Source: Gottfriedia acidiceleris
GTDB taxonomy: Bacteria > Bacillota > Bacilli > Bacillales > Bacillaceae_G
DNA: 64,000 bases
Assembly (NCBI RefSeq): GCF_002128425.1
Contig: NZ_NESS01000003.1
Coordinates: 1 to 64,000, forward strand
Direction of reading: 5' to 3'
In this document: piece after piece, positions 25,250 through 34,800 of the stretch
Numbering within the stretch: position 1 is the stretch's first letter
Layout: each line of letters starts with the position of its first letter
Notes under the pieces: generated by a model
The model's database searches: none
Told to the model about the DNA's origin: nothing
What the model saw: only the letters and a program-made list of their open reading frames with translations
Program-made: the position numbers and the translations under genes

Positions 25250-26052
25250 GTAATTCTAGAATCCAAACTAGCAAAATGATAGAATGGCCAAGGTCCAGAA
25301 ATCTCAACAATAATTCCTTTATCCTCATACTTTTGTATAAATTCTTTTATTAGCAGTTCAAGTTTCTTTCTGCTATCTTTTGGAATTAGAGAAGTACTGT
25401 TGTAGATCATATCAACATTTCTTCCAGTAGCATTTCGGCTCCAATTTTCTCTTATTTTATTGGCAAAAGTTGAGTTTATAAGCATGTTTTCCAAGCTTTG
25501 AGATATTAAACGCAGTTCAGTTTGCGCTTCATTTTCGAGTAGTTGTCCTTGCTTTTTCTTCATGAAGAATTGTTTTCCAGGGGATAATACTTTCAATTCA
25601 TCATGCATATTTTGAATTACTTTACTATGTCGTTCTAAATGTTTAAATAATTTTGATCTATCATAGTACATCTTTACATTCCATTCCTCTTTTTCCTTTA
25701 ATTCGTTAAAAAGAGAAACGATTTTATCTTGCTCCTGCAATATTTCCTCCCTTAATTTTTCTATACTTGAATAGACCGTACAAAACTTTGAAGGAAGAAA
25801 TAAATAGTTTTTAAAATAAGTCACAATTGTTTCATGATGATGGACTGCATGCTTGTGTACCCATTTTGGATTGTCCATCTTCTCTTTTAAAACAGATTCG
25901 CCAAATTCTTCTTCTCTTAAATAACAGAAAACTGCGGTTACTTTTTCAACAATTTCAAAACAAGTTTGATCATGGTCAATCCCCTTCACAGAATAAAAAG
26001 GTGAATCTGTTAGTTGGATTGTCGGTAGCAAACCATATAAATAAATGCTCAA
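25246..26052 (-). CDS. gvpL: Gas vesicle protein GvpL (GvpF/L family)
   Basis: A 268-aa GvpF/L-family accessory protein: an N-terminal MSIYLYGLLPT strand, a central helical segment with VHKHAVHHHETIVTYFKN and FCTVYSSIEKLREEI (the family's 'H...V.PmrFGT'-like region), and a C-terminal EISGPWPFYHFA motif. GvpL is thought to bind several Gvps during assembly. It overlaps both gvpG and gvpS by four bases. The SGPWPaYxF ending is shared with the gvpF product at 26282-27034, which shows that the two are paralogues. Confidence 0.92.
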   Translation of the reverse strand: MSIYLYGLLPTIQLTDSPFYSVKGIDHDQTCFEIVEKVTAVFCYLREEEFGESVLKEKMDNPKWVHKHAVHHHETIVTYFKNYLFLPSKFCTVYSSIEKLREEILQEQDKIVSLFNELKEKEEWNVKMYYDRSKLFKHLERHSKVIQNMHDELKVLSPGKQFFMKKKQGQLLENEAQTELRLISQSLENMLINSTFANKIRENWSRNATGRNVDMIYNSTSLIPKDSRKKLELLIKEFIQKYEDKGIIVEISGPWPFYHFASLDSRIT

Positions 26053-26285
26053 CTGCCTGCCTCCCGTTCTTTCAATTTTGCGACTTGATATCGTAAAAGT
26101 AGTTCCTCTTCTTGTTGTTCATAAATGTCCTGCGAGATTTCTCCTAATTCATACATCATTTGTAGACGGATCAATTGTTGTTCAATCGTTTTTGAGTCAA
26201 ATAAAACGCGGTCAGCTTCCTCTTTTATTTTTTCACCTAATAGAATGATTGATTTAAGTGGAAAGGCTAAGGCTCTAAATATCAT
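26049..26285 (-). CDS. gvpG: Gas vesicle protein GvpG
   Basis: A 78-aa, wholly helical GvpG (MIFRALAFPLKSIILLGEKI, then a charged coiled coil with MMYELGEISQDIYEQQEEELL). GvpG is a small accessory protein that acts with GvpF and GvpL. It overlaps gvpF and gvpL by four bases each. Confidence 0.92.
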   Translation of the reverse strand: MIFRALAFPLKSIILLGEKIKEEADRVLFDSKTIEQQLIRLQMMYELGEISQDIYEQQEEELLLRYQVAKLKEREAGS

Positions 26286-27034
26286 GATTTATCTCCTGCC
26301 GTTATGGTTAACTGAATAAAGTTATAAGCAGGCCATGGTCCAGAGTATTTGAATTCTACTTTATCCTTCCATAATTCATAGAGCTCATTAACTTTTTCAT
26401 CAAAGATTTCTTCATGCCCGCGATCAATTAAAAAAGCAGCATTAAGAAGCATGGTTTCGTATATAGGAGGGTTTGATTTAGAGGCACTCGAAAGTGTAGA
26501 AAGAGGTGAATAAATCGCTTTGTATAGATTGTGGTGTAGGGCATAAAAAAAATCCTTCGTTTTTTCGCCTAGTTTTATCCTTTCGTAAAACGCTGCTTCT
26601 TTCTGCTGATTTACTTTTTCCTTAAGCTTTTGTATGTCAACATTTTGCCGTATTTCTTCTTCTAACCACTCCTTGCGTGCAATTAGTTTTAAACCTACCT
26701 CAATTTTATTGTTTATTTTCTGGAAGATTGATTGCAGTTCGTCATACAGTTTTTCTAGTAATAAATGAATCTCTTCTGAAGAGGAAAATATATTATTAAA
26801 ACTCATTGGAATGACGGTAAACTGTTTCATAACAAAAGAGATTACACTTTGATGGGCGAGTACATTTGCACGAGTTGGAAGGTAGTCTTGATTGGATACA
26901 TCTGCAACAATCATCATAATTTCTTTATATCGGATTGCATATAGTTTAATTTCCTTTCCTTCCCATTTTGTGAAACCAAAATCGGGATCAATATCCGTTT
27001 GGATGATACAAAATGGATAAACATATTCGCTCAT
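26282..27034 (-). CDS. gvpF: Gas vesicle protein GvpF (GvpF/L family)
   Basis: A 250-aa GvpF/L-family protein starting MSEYVYPFCIIQTD, with HQSVISFVMKQFTVIPMSFNNIF (about 82-104), the family region equivalent to 'H..V...l....v.P..fg', and a C-terminal FKYSGPWPAYNFI motif. GvpF is an accessory assembly protein. The ATG follows the gvpN stop by one base, and its own stop overlaps gvpG by four bases, so translation is coupled. Confidence 0.92.
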   Translation of the reverse strand: MSEYVYPFCIIQTDIDPDFGFTKWEGKEIKLYAIRYKEIMMIVADVSNQDYLPTRANVLAHQSVISFVMKQFTVIPMSFNNIFSSSEEIHLLLEKLYDELQSIFQKINNKIEVGLKLIARKEWLEEEIRQNVDIQKLKEKVNQQKEAAFYERIKLGEKTKDFFYALHHNLYKAIYSPLSTLSSASKSNPPIYETMLLNAAFLIDRGHEEIFDEKVNELYELWKDKVEFKYSGPWPAYNFIQLTITAGDKS

Positions 27035-27035
27035 T

Positions 27036-27938
27036 TCAATTTCCCTCCATTTGTAAACTTACGGATTTTACAATGAATTGTTTTGCTTGTGAGTACGTTT
27101 GAACTTTATCAGCTTGTTTGAGATGAAACCATAAAATATCTGTACATAAGATCTGAAACCGTTGATCATAAATTGTAATTGGAATATTATTTAGATTTGC
27201 GATCGTGGCTAGTTTAATAGTTGTACGAAGACTTTGAGATTCAATTTTTCTACAGTGATGACGGATAATTTGCACTAAATTAACAATATAAAGACTTTCT
27301 TTTTCCGATAATCCAGTTATTTGTGATAAGAAGGCACACTCCGTTTTATGATCCATTTTTTCTAACGGAATCGTAATCAATCGGTCAAATAGTGCATCTT
27401 GTGCTTCGAATATTCCAACATACTCCTGTGGATTGCTTATAAAAATAACTGAAAAGTTAGGATGCACTGGCAAAAAAGATTCTTTCCTTTTCATCCCATA
27501 TAGAGGGATCACCCTTTCTTCCAAAATTGATAAAAATAGGGTATTAGTTTCTGGATGTGAACGGGTGAATTCATCATAAATCAATGTATACCCTTTTGTC
27601 GCAGCCTCTATTAATGGGCCGTTAACCCATGTTTCTTTAATGGTTTCTTCCTTTTTGTAAACGGAATGAATGTAGTTATCAATCACTTTTTTATTTGAAA
27701 ATCCGTTAAAACTTCCAAGCAAATCCTTATTAGACATTTCATGATTTCCATGTATAATCAGATACGGTCGGTCTAGTTGTTTTGCAATATGAAGTGCAAG
27801 TGAGGTTTTTCCAACACCAGCTGGTCCTGTAAGGTGGACTGAAAATCCAGATTGTAAGTAAGAAAGCACCCGTTCTGTTAAGCTCTGTAAATAATGAGAC
27901 GATATAAAGCTTTTTTCCATAGTTCTCTTCTCACTCAT
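27036..27938 (-). CDS. gvpN: Gas vesicle AAA+ ATPase GvpN
   Basis: A 300-aa MoxR-like AAA+ ATPase that promotes vesicle growth. Walker A GPAGVGKT (about 41-48 from this start) and Walker B TLIYDEFTR are intact, with the sensor region SVIFISNPQEYVGIFEAQDAL and an arginine in FDRLITIPL. I chose the ATG at 27938 (MSEKRTMEKSF), preceded by GAGGGG; the longer frame from 27986 runs back into gvpO. It overlaps the gvpO/R stop by eight bases. Confidence 0.94.
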   Translation of the reverse strand: MSEKRTMEKSFISSHYLQSLTERVLSYLQSGFSVHLTGPAGVGKTSLALHIAKQLDRPYLIIHGNHEMSNKDLLGSFNGFSNKKVIDNYIHSVYKKEETIKETWVNGPLIEAATKGYTLIYDEFTRSHPETNTLFLSILEERVIPLYGMKRKESFLPVHPNFSVIFISNPQEYVGIFEAQDALFDRLITIPLEKMDHKTECAFLSQITGLSEKESLYIVNLVQIIRHHCRKIESQSLRTTIKLATIANLNNIPITIYDQRFQILCTDILWFHLKQADKVQTYSQAKQFIVKSVSLQMEGN

Positions 27939-28191
27939 GAAGAATTGCCCCTCTAGCACGCAATGATTTTCTCTGAAATGATACAATCTCCAATTCTGGA
28001 CTTAACAACACAGAATAAACTCCTATTAGTTCATCCTTAGCGTGTGCTTTCATATATTCTTTTTCTTCAATTACCTCAACAGATAGTTCCCAGCCCTTGT
28101 CAGATTTTAGGACATGAGTAATTTTATGAACTGGTCGAATATACTGCCCAAAAAAATTTTTTACTACTTCTAGTATTTTAATAATTTCCAT
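27931..28191 (-). CDS. Gas vesicle protein GvpO/GvpR
   Basis: An 86-aa soluble protein with the GvpO-family pattern: a short helix, then WELSVEVIEEKEYMKAHAKDELIGVYSVLLSPELEIVSFQRKSLRAR (split over the C-terminal half). In this slot, between gvpA/B and gvpN, Bacillus megaterium carries gvpR, and actinobacteria use the name gvpO. The role is assembly or regulatory. I chose the ATG at 28191 after GGGGGG; the upstream ATG at 28227 lacks a site. Confidence 0.83.
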   Translation of the reverse strand: MEIIKILEVVKNFFGQYIRPVHKITHVLKSDKGWELSVEVIEEKEYMKAHAKDELIGVYSVLLSPELEIVSFQRKSLRARGAILHE

Positions 28192-28245
28192 AGTAGCCCC
28201 CCTTTTGGTAAAAAAAGACCAAAGCATAGCCTTGGCCCTACTTAC

Positions 28246-28473
28246 TTAAGCAACTTCCTCTTCTTCTTCGTCTTTCAGCAATCCTACTGCTTCAGCATAT
28301 CGTAACCAAGTATCAACACTTGCGATGACAACACGAGCTTCAATTGCTAAAAGCTCAATGCCGACAAGTGATACTCTTACAAATGCATCAATAACCACCC
28401 CTTTGTCAAGAATACGGTCGATTACTTCAGCTAGGCTGGAAGAATCTACACTTTTTTGAATGGAAGCCAACAT
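28246..28473 (-). CDS. gvpA: Major gas vesicle structural protein GvpA/GvpB
   Basis: A 75-aa shell protein with the conserved helix-strand-strand-helix sequence [55 protein letters not shown], then an acidic tail (EEEEEVA). It polymerises into the ribbed, gas-permeable wall that gives cells buoyancy. The ATG at 28473 has AGGAGGG six bases upstream; the longer reading frame to 28554 is not needed. It is the first gene of the operon and the only gvpA-type main shell gene in the window. A structured leader lies just upstream. Confidence 0.95.
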   Translation of the reverse strand: MLASIQKSVDSSSLAEVIDRILDKGVVIDAFVRVSLVGIELLAIEARVVIASVDTWLRYAEAVGLLKDEEEEEVA

Positions 28474-28503
28474 ATATCCCTCCTTTCTTATTAAAATAAG
28501 AAA

Positions 28504-28557
28504 GAAATGATAGAAAACGAGAAAATAGCTTTTTCTCGATCGAGATCCTATCACTTT
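28504..28557 (-). promoter_or_regulatory. Structured leader hairpin before gvpA
   Basis: CGAGAAAA (28518-28525) pairs with TTTTCTCG (28531-28538), inside an outer GATAG/CTATC and GAAA/TTTC pairing. Read on the minus strand the stem is followed by TTTTC, about 30 bases before gvpA's ribosome site, so it could act as an attenuator or a 5' stabiliser. No clear promoter could be assigned in the remaining 28558-28745. Confidence 0.5.
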
Positions 28558-28745
28558 CCCTCTATCCTATGGGACAAGCAAGTTGAGAGTGATAGACTTC
28601 ATTCAAAATGAATCAATATTCCTACAATCCAATTTTTTCCAGTTGGAGCATAACGATAGTTATTAGCAATTAACGGAGAAAAAATCAACATAAATCTAGT
28701 ATCAAATTTTAGTAGAAGCTTATTTTCATTAAGACTTAAAAAAGT

Positions 28746-28780
28746 AAAAACCATGAACAAGTACGATTGTTCATGGTTTT
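28746..28780. terminator. Terminator after ykfC
   Basis: AAAAACCATGAACAA pairs with TTGTTCATGGTTTT. It lies 37 bp beyond the ykfC stop and is flanked by A and T runs on both sides. Confidence 0.85.
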
Positions 28781-28816
28781 CAATATATCTTTATTATTAG
28801 AAAACTATCTACTTAA

Positions 28817-29848
28817 TTATTCTTCCCAATAACGACGAGCACCAGAAAATTCCTCAATATAGCCTGGAGTGTTTAACTGAATGATTTCAACACTTCTAGC
28901 AGCATTAGGAGCCTGAATCATTAAACCATCACCGATATACATTGCAACGTGATGTACTGATCCTGTTCCGTTGTTACTTGCAAAGAATAGTAGGTCTCCA
29001 GGTTGAATTTCATTTTTGTTTACTTCCTTACCACTCATAGATTGAGGGCCTGAATCTCGTGGAATTGTTATACCATATGACTTAAATAAGCTATATGTAA
29101 ATCCTGAGCAATCAAAACCAAATCCTGATACACCAGCCCATAAGTAGCGTAAACCAAGGAACTTCTTCGCCGTATTAATTAAATTTTCAGGCGTTGCCTT
29201 TGGAAACTGATTTTCATTTTGATATAATGCAACATCCTCTTTTTTAATAAATTTATTCCCATCATCTGGTGTTGCAACCATTACAACATCTCCAAAGTCT
29301 TTAACTACTGGTAAGCGTGTATTAAAGCTAATTTCCATAAACTTATCATTTAAGGCTTTTCCATCGTACAACCAAGCTGTTTGACTAGATACCATAATAA
29401 ACGGGGTATCCTTATAATTTTCTAAACGATCATCCGTTGATAATTGTCTTTTTGGCATCCAACCAGGATAGCCTAAAGTATTACGTGGAGTAGGTTGTCC
29501 TTCTACGGCAACTTTCACCCAGTCTCCTGATTCCTCTAAAATGGTTACTTTTGTACCGTATACTGCTTGAGTTTCAAGATAACTTGTTAGCCAACGTCGA
29601 ACTTCAGTATCTTCCATATTAGCTGACCATTGACGCGGATCAACTGGATTACTTAAAGATGGTGCATCAATATCTCTAACTTGGAATCTACCATTTGTTG
29701 TCCACTGAGTAGAAACAGACACATCGACGTAGGCTGTCTCACCCGGAGTAAGTTCTTCGTCTGATTTTGCTAAAGATTGGCTTGTCATCGTAGAAAGTAA
29801 AGTACCTGCAACACATAAACTCAAAATCAAATTTTTTGTCTTTTTCAT
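28817..29848 (-). CDS. ykfC: Secreted NlpC/P60 peptidase, YkfC-type gamma-D-glutamyl dipeptidyl-peptidase
   Basis: A 343-aa protein: signal peptide (1-27, ending SLAKS), SH3-like bacterial domains (about 40-215) and a C-terminal NlpC/P60 domain. Catalytic Cys lies in GFDCSGFTYSLF (about 245) and His in SVHHVAMYIGDG (about 298). Twelve residues after that His, where characterised members usually have His, this protein has Gln (MIQAPN). YkfC-type enzymes cut L-Ala-gamma-D-Glu from murein tripeptides. Placement 21 bp after the Ala-Glu epimerase gene supports that role. Possible ribosome site GAGAGG before the ATG. Confidence 0.92.
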   Translation of the reverse strand: MKKTKNLILSLCVAGTLLSTMTSQSLAKSDEELTPGETAYVDVSVSTQWTTNGRFQVRDIDAPSLSNPVDPRQWSANMEDTEVRRWLTSYLETQAVYGTKVTILEESGDWVKVAVEGQPTPRNTLGYPGWMPKRQLSTDDRLENYKDTPFIMVSSQTAWLYDGKALNDKFMEISFNTRLPVVKDFGDVVMVATPDDGNKFIKKEDVALYQNENQFPKATPENLINTAKKFLGLRYLWAGVSGFGFDCSGFTYSLFKSYGITIPRDSGPQSMSGKEVNKNEIQPGDLLFFASNNGTGSVHHVAMYIGDGLMIQAPNAARSVEIIQLNTPGYIEEFSGARRYWEE

Positions 29849-29869
29849 CGTAAAACCCCTCTCCCTATA

Positions 29870-30955
29870 TTAACGAAGACTTTTTGATAATCTTCGGTGA
29901 AGCCCTAAACCAGGTAAGGATGATAAATGAACTTCATCCCCAATAAACTCAATTCCATCAAAAACTTGATTCTTCAACCAAAGTGGAGCATCCAAATCGA
30001 TTTTTTGAATATTTGGATGAGCAGTAGCTATATGTGCTGCCGCAAGTACTGAGACCGAAGTTTCCATCATACTACCAATCATGCAAGGAATATTCGCTCT
30101 CTCAGCAATATCTGCAATTTGCAGTGCTCTTCTTATTCCCCCTGTCTTCATCAACTTAATATTTAAAAGATCAACTGCATCCTCTTTAATTAGTCGTAAT
30201 GCGTCTTGCGGAGAAAAAAGACTTTCATCGGCCATGATTGGTATATTGACGTTTTGCTTAACAAATTTTAGTCCATCAATATCACCTGCATGAACGGGTT
30301 GCTCAATTAACTCAATTTTAGAATTCAAATGTTCTAATTCTTTAATAATCGAAACGGCTTGTCTTGGAGTCCATCCTTGGTTGGCATCTACTCGGATCGT
30401 GATGTCAGTACCGACTTTTTCTCGGATTGCCATGATTCGTTCAATATCCGTCGACCAGTCTTTTCCGACTTTGATTTTCAAAACAGAAAAGCCGTCCTTG
30501 ATTATTTGCATCGCATCATGGCACATTTCATCCACCGTTCCTACACTAACGGTCATATCGTTTTTTAAATGATTTGTCCTCCCTCCAAGATATTGATAGA
30601 GCGGAAGATTAAAATATTGACATAATGCATCATACAGTGCGATTTCCATTGCTGCCTTCGCACTTGTATTTGCCACGCAAGAGCGTTCAATTAATAGAGA
30701 GAGTTCATTAATATTTCTAATATCCCTTCCTACTAATACAGGGGTTAGAACAGTCTTTAAGATGGTTTCAATACTTTCTTTTGATTCGCCAGTAATTGCT
30801 AAAGTAGGTGCTGCAGCTCCGACTCCAACTATTCCATCCTCCAACTCGACATAAACAAAGGTGTTCTCTATTTCAGTTGCAGTCCTAAGAGCTGTTTTAA
30901 AAGGCTTTTTTAAAGGGAATACTTCTGTTTCTACTTTTATAGATTGAATAATCAT
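29870..30955 (-). CDS. ykfB: L-Ala-D/L-Glu epimerase (dipeptide epimerase)
   Basis: An enolase-superfamily epimerase (361 aa) that converts L-Ala-D-Glu from murein turnover into L-Ala-L-Glu. The acid/base lysine lies in the SVLKIKVGK motif (about 160-168), the metal ligands are Asp in VDANQGW, Glu in IELIEQP and Asp in MADES, and the second lysine is in LLNIKLMKTGGI. It is the first of the ykfB-ykfC pair. The ykfA and ykfD partners of Bacillus subtilis are not in the window. Confidence 0.93.
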   Translation of the reverse strand: MIIQSIKVETEVFPLKKPFKTALRTATEIENTFVYVELEDGIVGVGAAAPTLAITGESKESIETILKTVLTPVLVGRDIRNINELSLLIERSCVANTSAKAAMEIALYDALCQYFNLPLYQYLGGRTNHLKNDMTVSVGTVDEMCHDAMQIIKDGFSVLKIKVGKDWSTDIERIMAIREKVGTDITIRVDANQGWTPRQAVSIIKELEHLNSKIELIEQPVHAGDIDGLKFVKQNVNIPIMADESLFSPQDALRLIKEDAVDLLNIKLMKTGGIRRALQIADIAERANIPCMIGSMMETSVSVLAAAHIATAHPNIQKIDLDAPLWLKNQVFDGIEFIGDEVHLSSLPGLGLHRRLSKSLR

Positions 30956-31044
30956 AGTATCTTTCCTTTCTTTATTTTAGTTTTTATACAACCTGCCACT
31001 AGTAAAAATTTTCTAGTAAACTATTAAAAAATGAAAATGTAAAA

Positions 31045-31094
31045 TAAAAAATCCAGCTATTAGAAAGGGGTATGCCCTGCTAATAGCTGGATTT
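31045..31094. terminator. Terminator after the DUF3870 gene
   Basis: A 15-bp perfect stem, AAATCCAGCTATTAG (31049-31063) with CTAATAGCTGGATTT (31080-31094). The A run at 31041-31051 serves as a U tract for the minus-strand gene. Confidence 0.85.
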
Positions 31095-31120
31095 CATCTA
31101 CGAAAATAGATAAAGCAGCA

Positions 31121-31438
31121 TTAAGATTCAATTATTTGCATGTATTTAATATGTGCATTTTTAAAGGCTACTGTCAGTGCTTTCTGCGATGAACCAAAAT
31201 AACGTGTATTAATTTCGTGGGTTACCCCATCAACATTCAACATTGATTGCCCGACAAATAAGTGTTTCACAAAGGATGAAGTTAAAGATATTGTAGCTGA
31301 ACAGTCTGCATCAACAATTAAATGACTTGTCCGATCGACTACCAAACCAATAAAAAATGCATTGTATTTCTGCATAATCGGATTATTGGATGAAGTCTTA
31401 GCATCACCAATAATATAAATAGTTTCTTTACTGTACAA
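31121..31438 (-). CDS. DUF3870 domain protein
   Basis: A 105-aa single-domain protein that matches the DUF3870 pattern: TIYIIGDAKTSSNNPIMQKYNAFFIGLVVD, then IVDADCSATISLTSSFVKHLF and a C-terminal alpha helix. The conserved Asp-Cys-Ser-Ala-Thr centre looks functional, but no activity is known for the family. The start is TTG with a GGGAGG site seven bases upstream. It stands alone between a sigma-A promoter (31529-31557) and a strong terminator. Confidence 0.85.
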   Translation of the reverse strand: MYSKETIYIIGDAKTSSNNPIMQKYNAFFIGLVVDRTSHLIVDADCSATISLTSSFVKHLFVGQSMLNVDGVTHEINTRYFGSSQKALTVAFKNAHIKYMQIIES

Positions 31439-31528
31439 ATTATTTCCTCCCGCAAAACAGGTATTCCGTACAAAACTCCAACCGGTAAGGAAAGAATTGG
31501 CAACGGCATATGTATTCGCTTACAGTTA

Positions 31529-31557
31529 ATATTAATATACAAAACTATTTTTGACAA
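31529..31557 (-). promoter_or_regulatory. Sigma-A promoter of the DUF3870 gene
   Basis: Minus strand -35 TTGTCA (31552-31557), 17-bp spacer and -10 TAATAT (31529-31534). It is 90 bp before the start codon. The remainder of the gap (31560-31800) shows nothing I can name. Confidence 0.65.
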
Positions 31558-31800
31558 TATATTATGAATATTCAGTTTTATAAAAAGGATATTTAGGAAT
31601 TGTGAACTATATGAAGTCGCTTACTTTTTTACTAAAGTGAATAAAACATAAAGGATAACCCATATATGTAAAAACACAATTATTAGCTGAAAGTCTTTAA
31701 ACGAAATTTAAAATGCCATAAAAGGATTTTCTACTAGCTACTATATACAGCATTTCGACTTATGATAATTGGGAAAATGTTAAGTAGATTGAATCTAATT

Positions 31801-31838
31801 AAAAAAATCTCATTCATAGTAGAATGAGTTTTTTTTGT
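31801..31838. terminator. Terminator of the nucleotidase gene
   Basis: AAAAAAATCTCATTC pairs with GAATGAGTTTTTTTT; a 6-base loop and A/T runs on both sides. Confidence 0.85.
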
Positions 31839-31882
31839 TAACTTATTTAAATATATGAATATAATTCATCGATTTTTGAATG

Positions 31883-34800
31883 TTAATTCACTTTTTTAAT
31901 TCTTCCTTCAACTTCATAATTGAAAGGTTTAGACAGCGACTTAACATAATCTACAGTAGCTTGAAGATCTTCAGGTCCTATTTCTAAATTAGTAGAAAGT
32001 TCGCCAATACCGTATTTGATGTTACCATACATATAATTATTGACTACAACTGAGTACTCTTTGTTTGGATCAATTTTATTGCCATTTGGTAAAAAGATGT
32101 CTACCACCTTTTTAGTCGTTGAATCCCATGTATACTTAAATCCAGCAATATGGAAGTCTAAGCCTTTTTCTGTAATTTGATTATTTAATACAGTCTCAAT
32201 GTCTTGGCCACTAAGCATAACTTTATTTAATACATTACCAAATGGTTGAATTGCAAATAAATCACCAAACGTAACTAGTCCAGCATCTAATTGCGCTCTA
32301 ACTCCACCACCATTCATCATAGCGAAGTCGGCATTCATCGCAGCTTTCATTCCATCTGCAATTAAATTTCCTAGTGCAAAATCACCAATGGTTTCTGAAG
32401 AAGGATATCCCTTTGGTAAAGTTTGCATAGAATCACCAACAATTTCTGCTTTAATTGGTGCAATTAAGTCTTCATATTTTTTCATGATTGCAGAAATTGT
32501 AGGGTCTGGTGTATAGTCTTTTTGATAAACTGTTACTATTTCTGCTTCTTTATTAACAATTTCACCTGTCACTGCATCTAATTCTAAATCTACATCAGAA
32601 AATGCAGAGCCATAAGAATAAGCTTGGACGATTAATTTATTATCAACTACTTTGTCATTAAATACATGATTATGAGCAGCAAAAATAACATCGACTTCAT
32701 CATCAACTTTTTCTGCAATATCAGATGCATCATATAAATCTGCTTTACCTGTTTGAAGTGTTGGGTTATGTGCTAATACCACGATTGCCTCAATACCTTG
32801 TTTTTTAAGGATATCAGTATAATGGTTAATCGCTTCAACCTCATCTCGAATTTCAAGCGTTTCATTTCCTTTTCGAACGATCATTGTAGGTGTTTCTTGC
32901 GTTACCACTCCAATGAACCCAATCTTTTTACCACCAACTTCTTTGATTGTATAAGGTTGTGTGATTAATTGCCCTGTTGCAGTATCATATGCATTGGCAG
33001 CAATAATTGGAAAGTTCATTCCATCATATCCTTTTGTCCCCTTAGGATGTTCACCACCGTTAATCATTCGCTTTAATTCAGAAATACCTTCATCAAATTC
33101 GTGGTTTCCTAGTGTACCAACATCAAAACCCATCGCTTCCATTACTTCAACAGTTGGTTCGTCTTGGAATAAGGCTGAAATTAAAGGACTACCACCAATC
33201 ATATCACCTGCGTGAACAAGTAATGTATTTGGATTTGTAGCTTCACGTTGTTTCATTGCAGCTGCAGTGTATTCCATGCTTCCAGCAAATACTTCTTGAC
33301 CATTAAGAGTAACTTTTGTATCTGTATCAAGCTGCCCATGAAGATCATTTAAACCTAATAATTGAACTTTAACGTTCTCTTTTGGTGCAGATCCTAAATC
33401 ATACTTGAAAATACTGAATCCAGCACTATCAGTACGATTTGTGAACGTGATTTTATTATTTTCTTTTATAAATTCTTCAGCTCTAGGCGAAGTAGTAAAT
33501 GTAACATTTACATTTCCGTTAATTGGTGCAATCGACCAGTTATTGTCTGCTGTTGGTGTGATTGTTTTTAATTCAGAAATATAATCCATTAAGATTTGAC
33601 GATTTTCATCAGCTGAATCTACTACAAGTTCACTACCTTTAACACCTGGGAAGTTTCCGCCTCCACCAGCTCGATAGTTATTTGTAACAACGATAAAGTC
33701 TTGATTTAAATCTAAAGGTTGTCCGTTATAAGTCAAGTTCATTACACGACTTGATGAACCATTAACTAAATTCCCATTTATATCATATTTAGCCGGCTTT
33801 GTTACATCAATTTGATAGTTAACACCGTCAATTACATCAAAATTATAAACTGGGAATGATGGATTTAATAAAGCTTGTTCTTCTGATTTATTTGGATCGA
33901 TTTGATTAAATTTACCTGCAGACATTTCAATCCATTCTTTTACAGTTGAACCTTTTACTTTAATCGCTTTTAACGTATTGTCATAAAGGTATAAATCTCC
34001 TGCACTACGAATAGTTAGGTCACCTTTTATAATTTCAGTATATTCAGCTACTCCATTGCGTCCTGCTTTAAACGGTGCACCTACTGATAAAATAGGTAAG
34101 TTTTTATATTCTGGTTTGTTTTCGCTTACATATTTTTCTACGTACCATTTTTGTGCATTCGTTACAACTTGAATTGAAGGATCATCCTTGATTAATGAAA
34201 AATAACTATGAATATCATCGGTTGTAGATCCAATTGGTGTATTTACATATTTAACAGTTGCATCATGGTTTGGTGTAACTGCTTTTACTATTTCTGCATC
34301 CGGGGCTACTGTACTTTCTGTTTTTGTTTTACCAGTGGAAGGATCTTTCACATCAACCCATACTTCTCTAGTAGAAGACTGAGAGTTTACTACAGACCAT
34401 TTTCCTTTTTCTTTTTTAAGCGTAAGGTCGATTAAGCCTAATGAGCCACCGCCGTATCCTGCTTGAACTGCTGGAACACCATTGATCGTACCTTTTGCAT
34501 TATCAACACCTGGTAATGGTTTTTTATCTGCTCCTAAAAATAAAGCATCAAGTGTTGCTTCTGATTTTGCTGGAAACACTTTATGTGTATGAGAAAAAGT
34601 AATGGCATCAATACCAGGTACTTCGCTCAACGAATAAATAACATCTTCAGTATTTTCTTTATTTGCATTAAAGCCTGAATGAGTCATCGCAACAATTACG
34701 TCTGCTCCATCTTTTCTCATTTCAGGTATGAATTTTTTAGCTGTTTCTACTATATTTTTTGTGATGACTTTTCCATCAAGATTTGCTTTGTCCCACTCAT

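Noticed and set aside
30081-30572. Several plus-strand ORFs of 62-70 aa inside ykfB
   Set aside because: Antisense shadows of a well-supported gene, without ribosome sites.
31339-31557. 72-aa minus-strand ORF overlapping the DUF3870 start
   Set aside because: It overlaps a real gene in another frame and has no convincing ribosome site; a leader peptide role cannot be excluded but is not supported.
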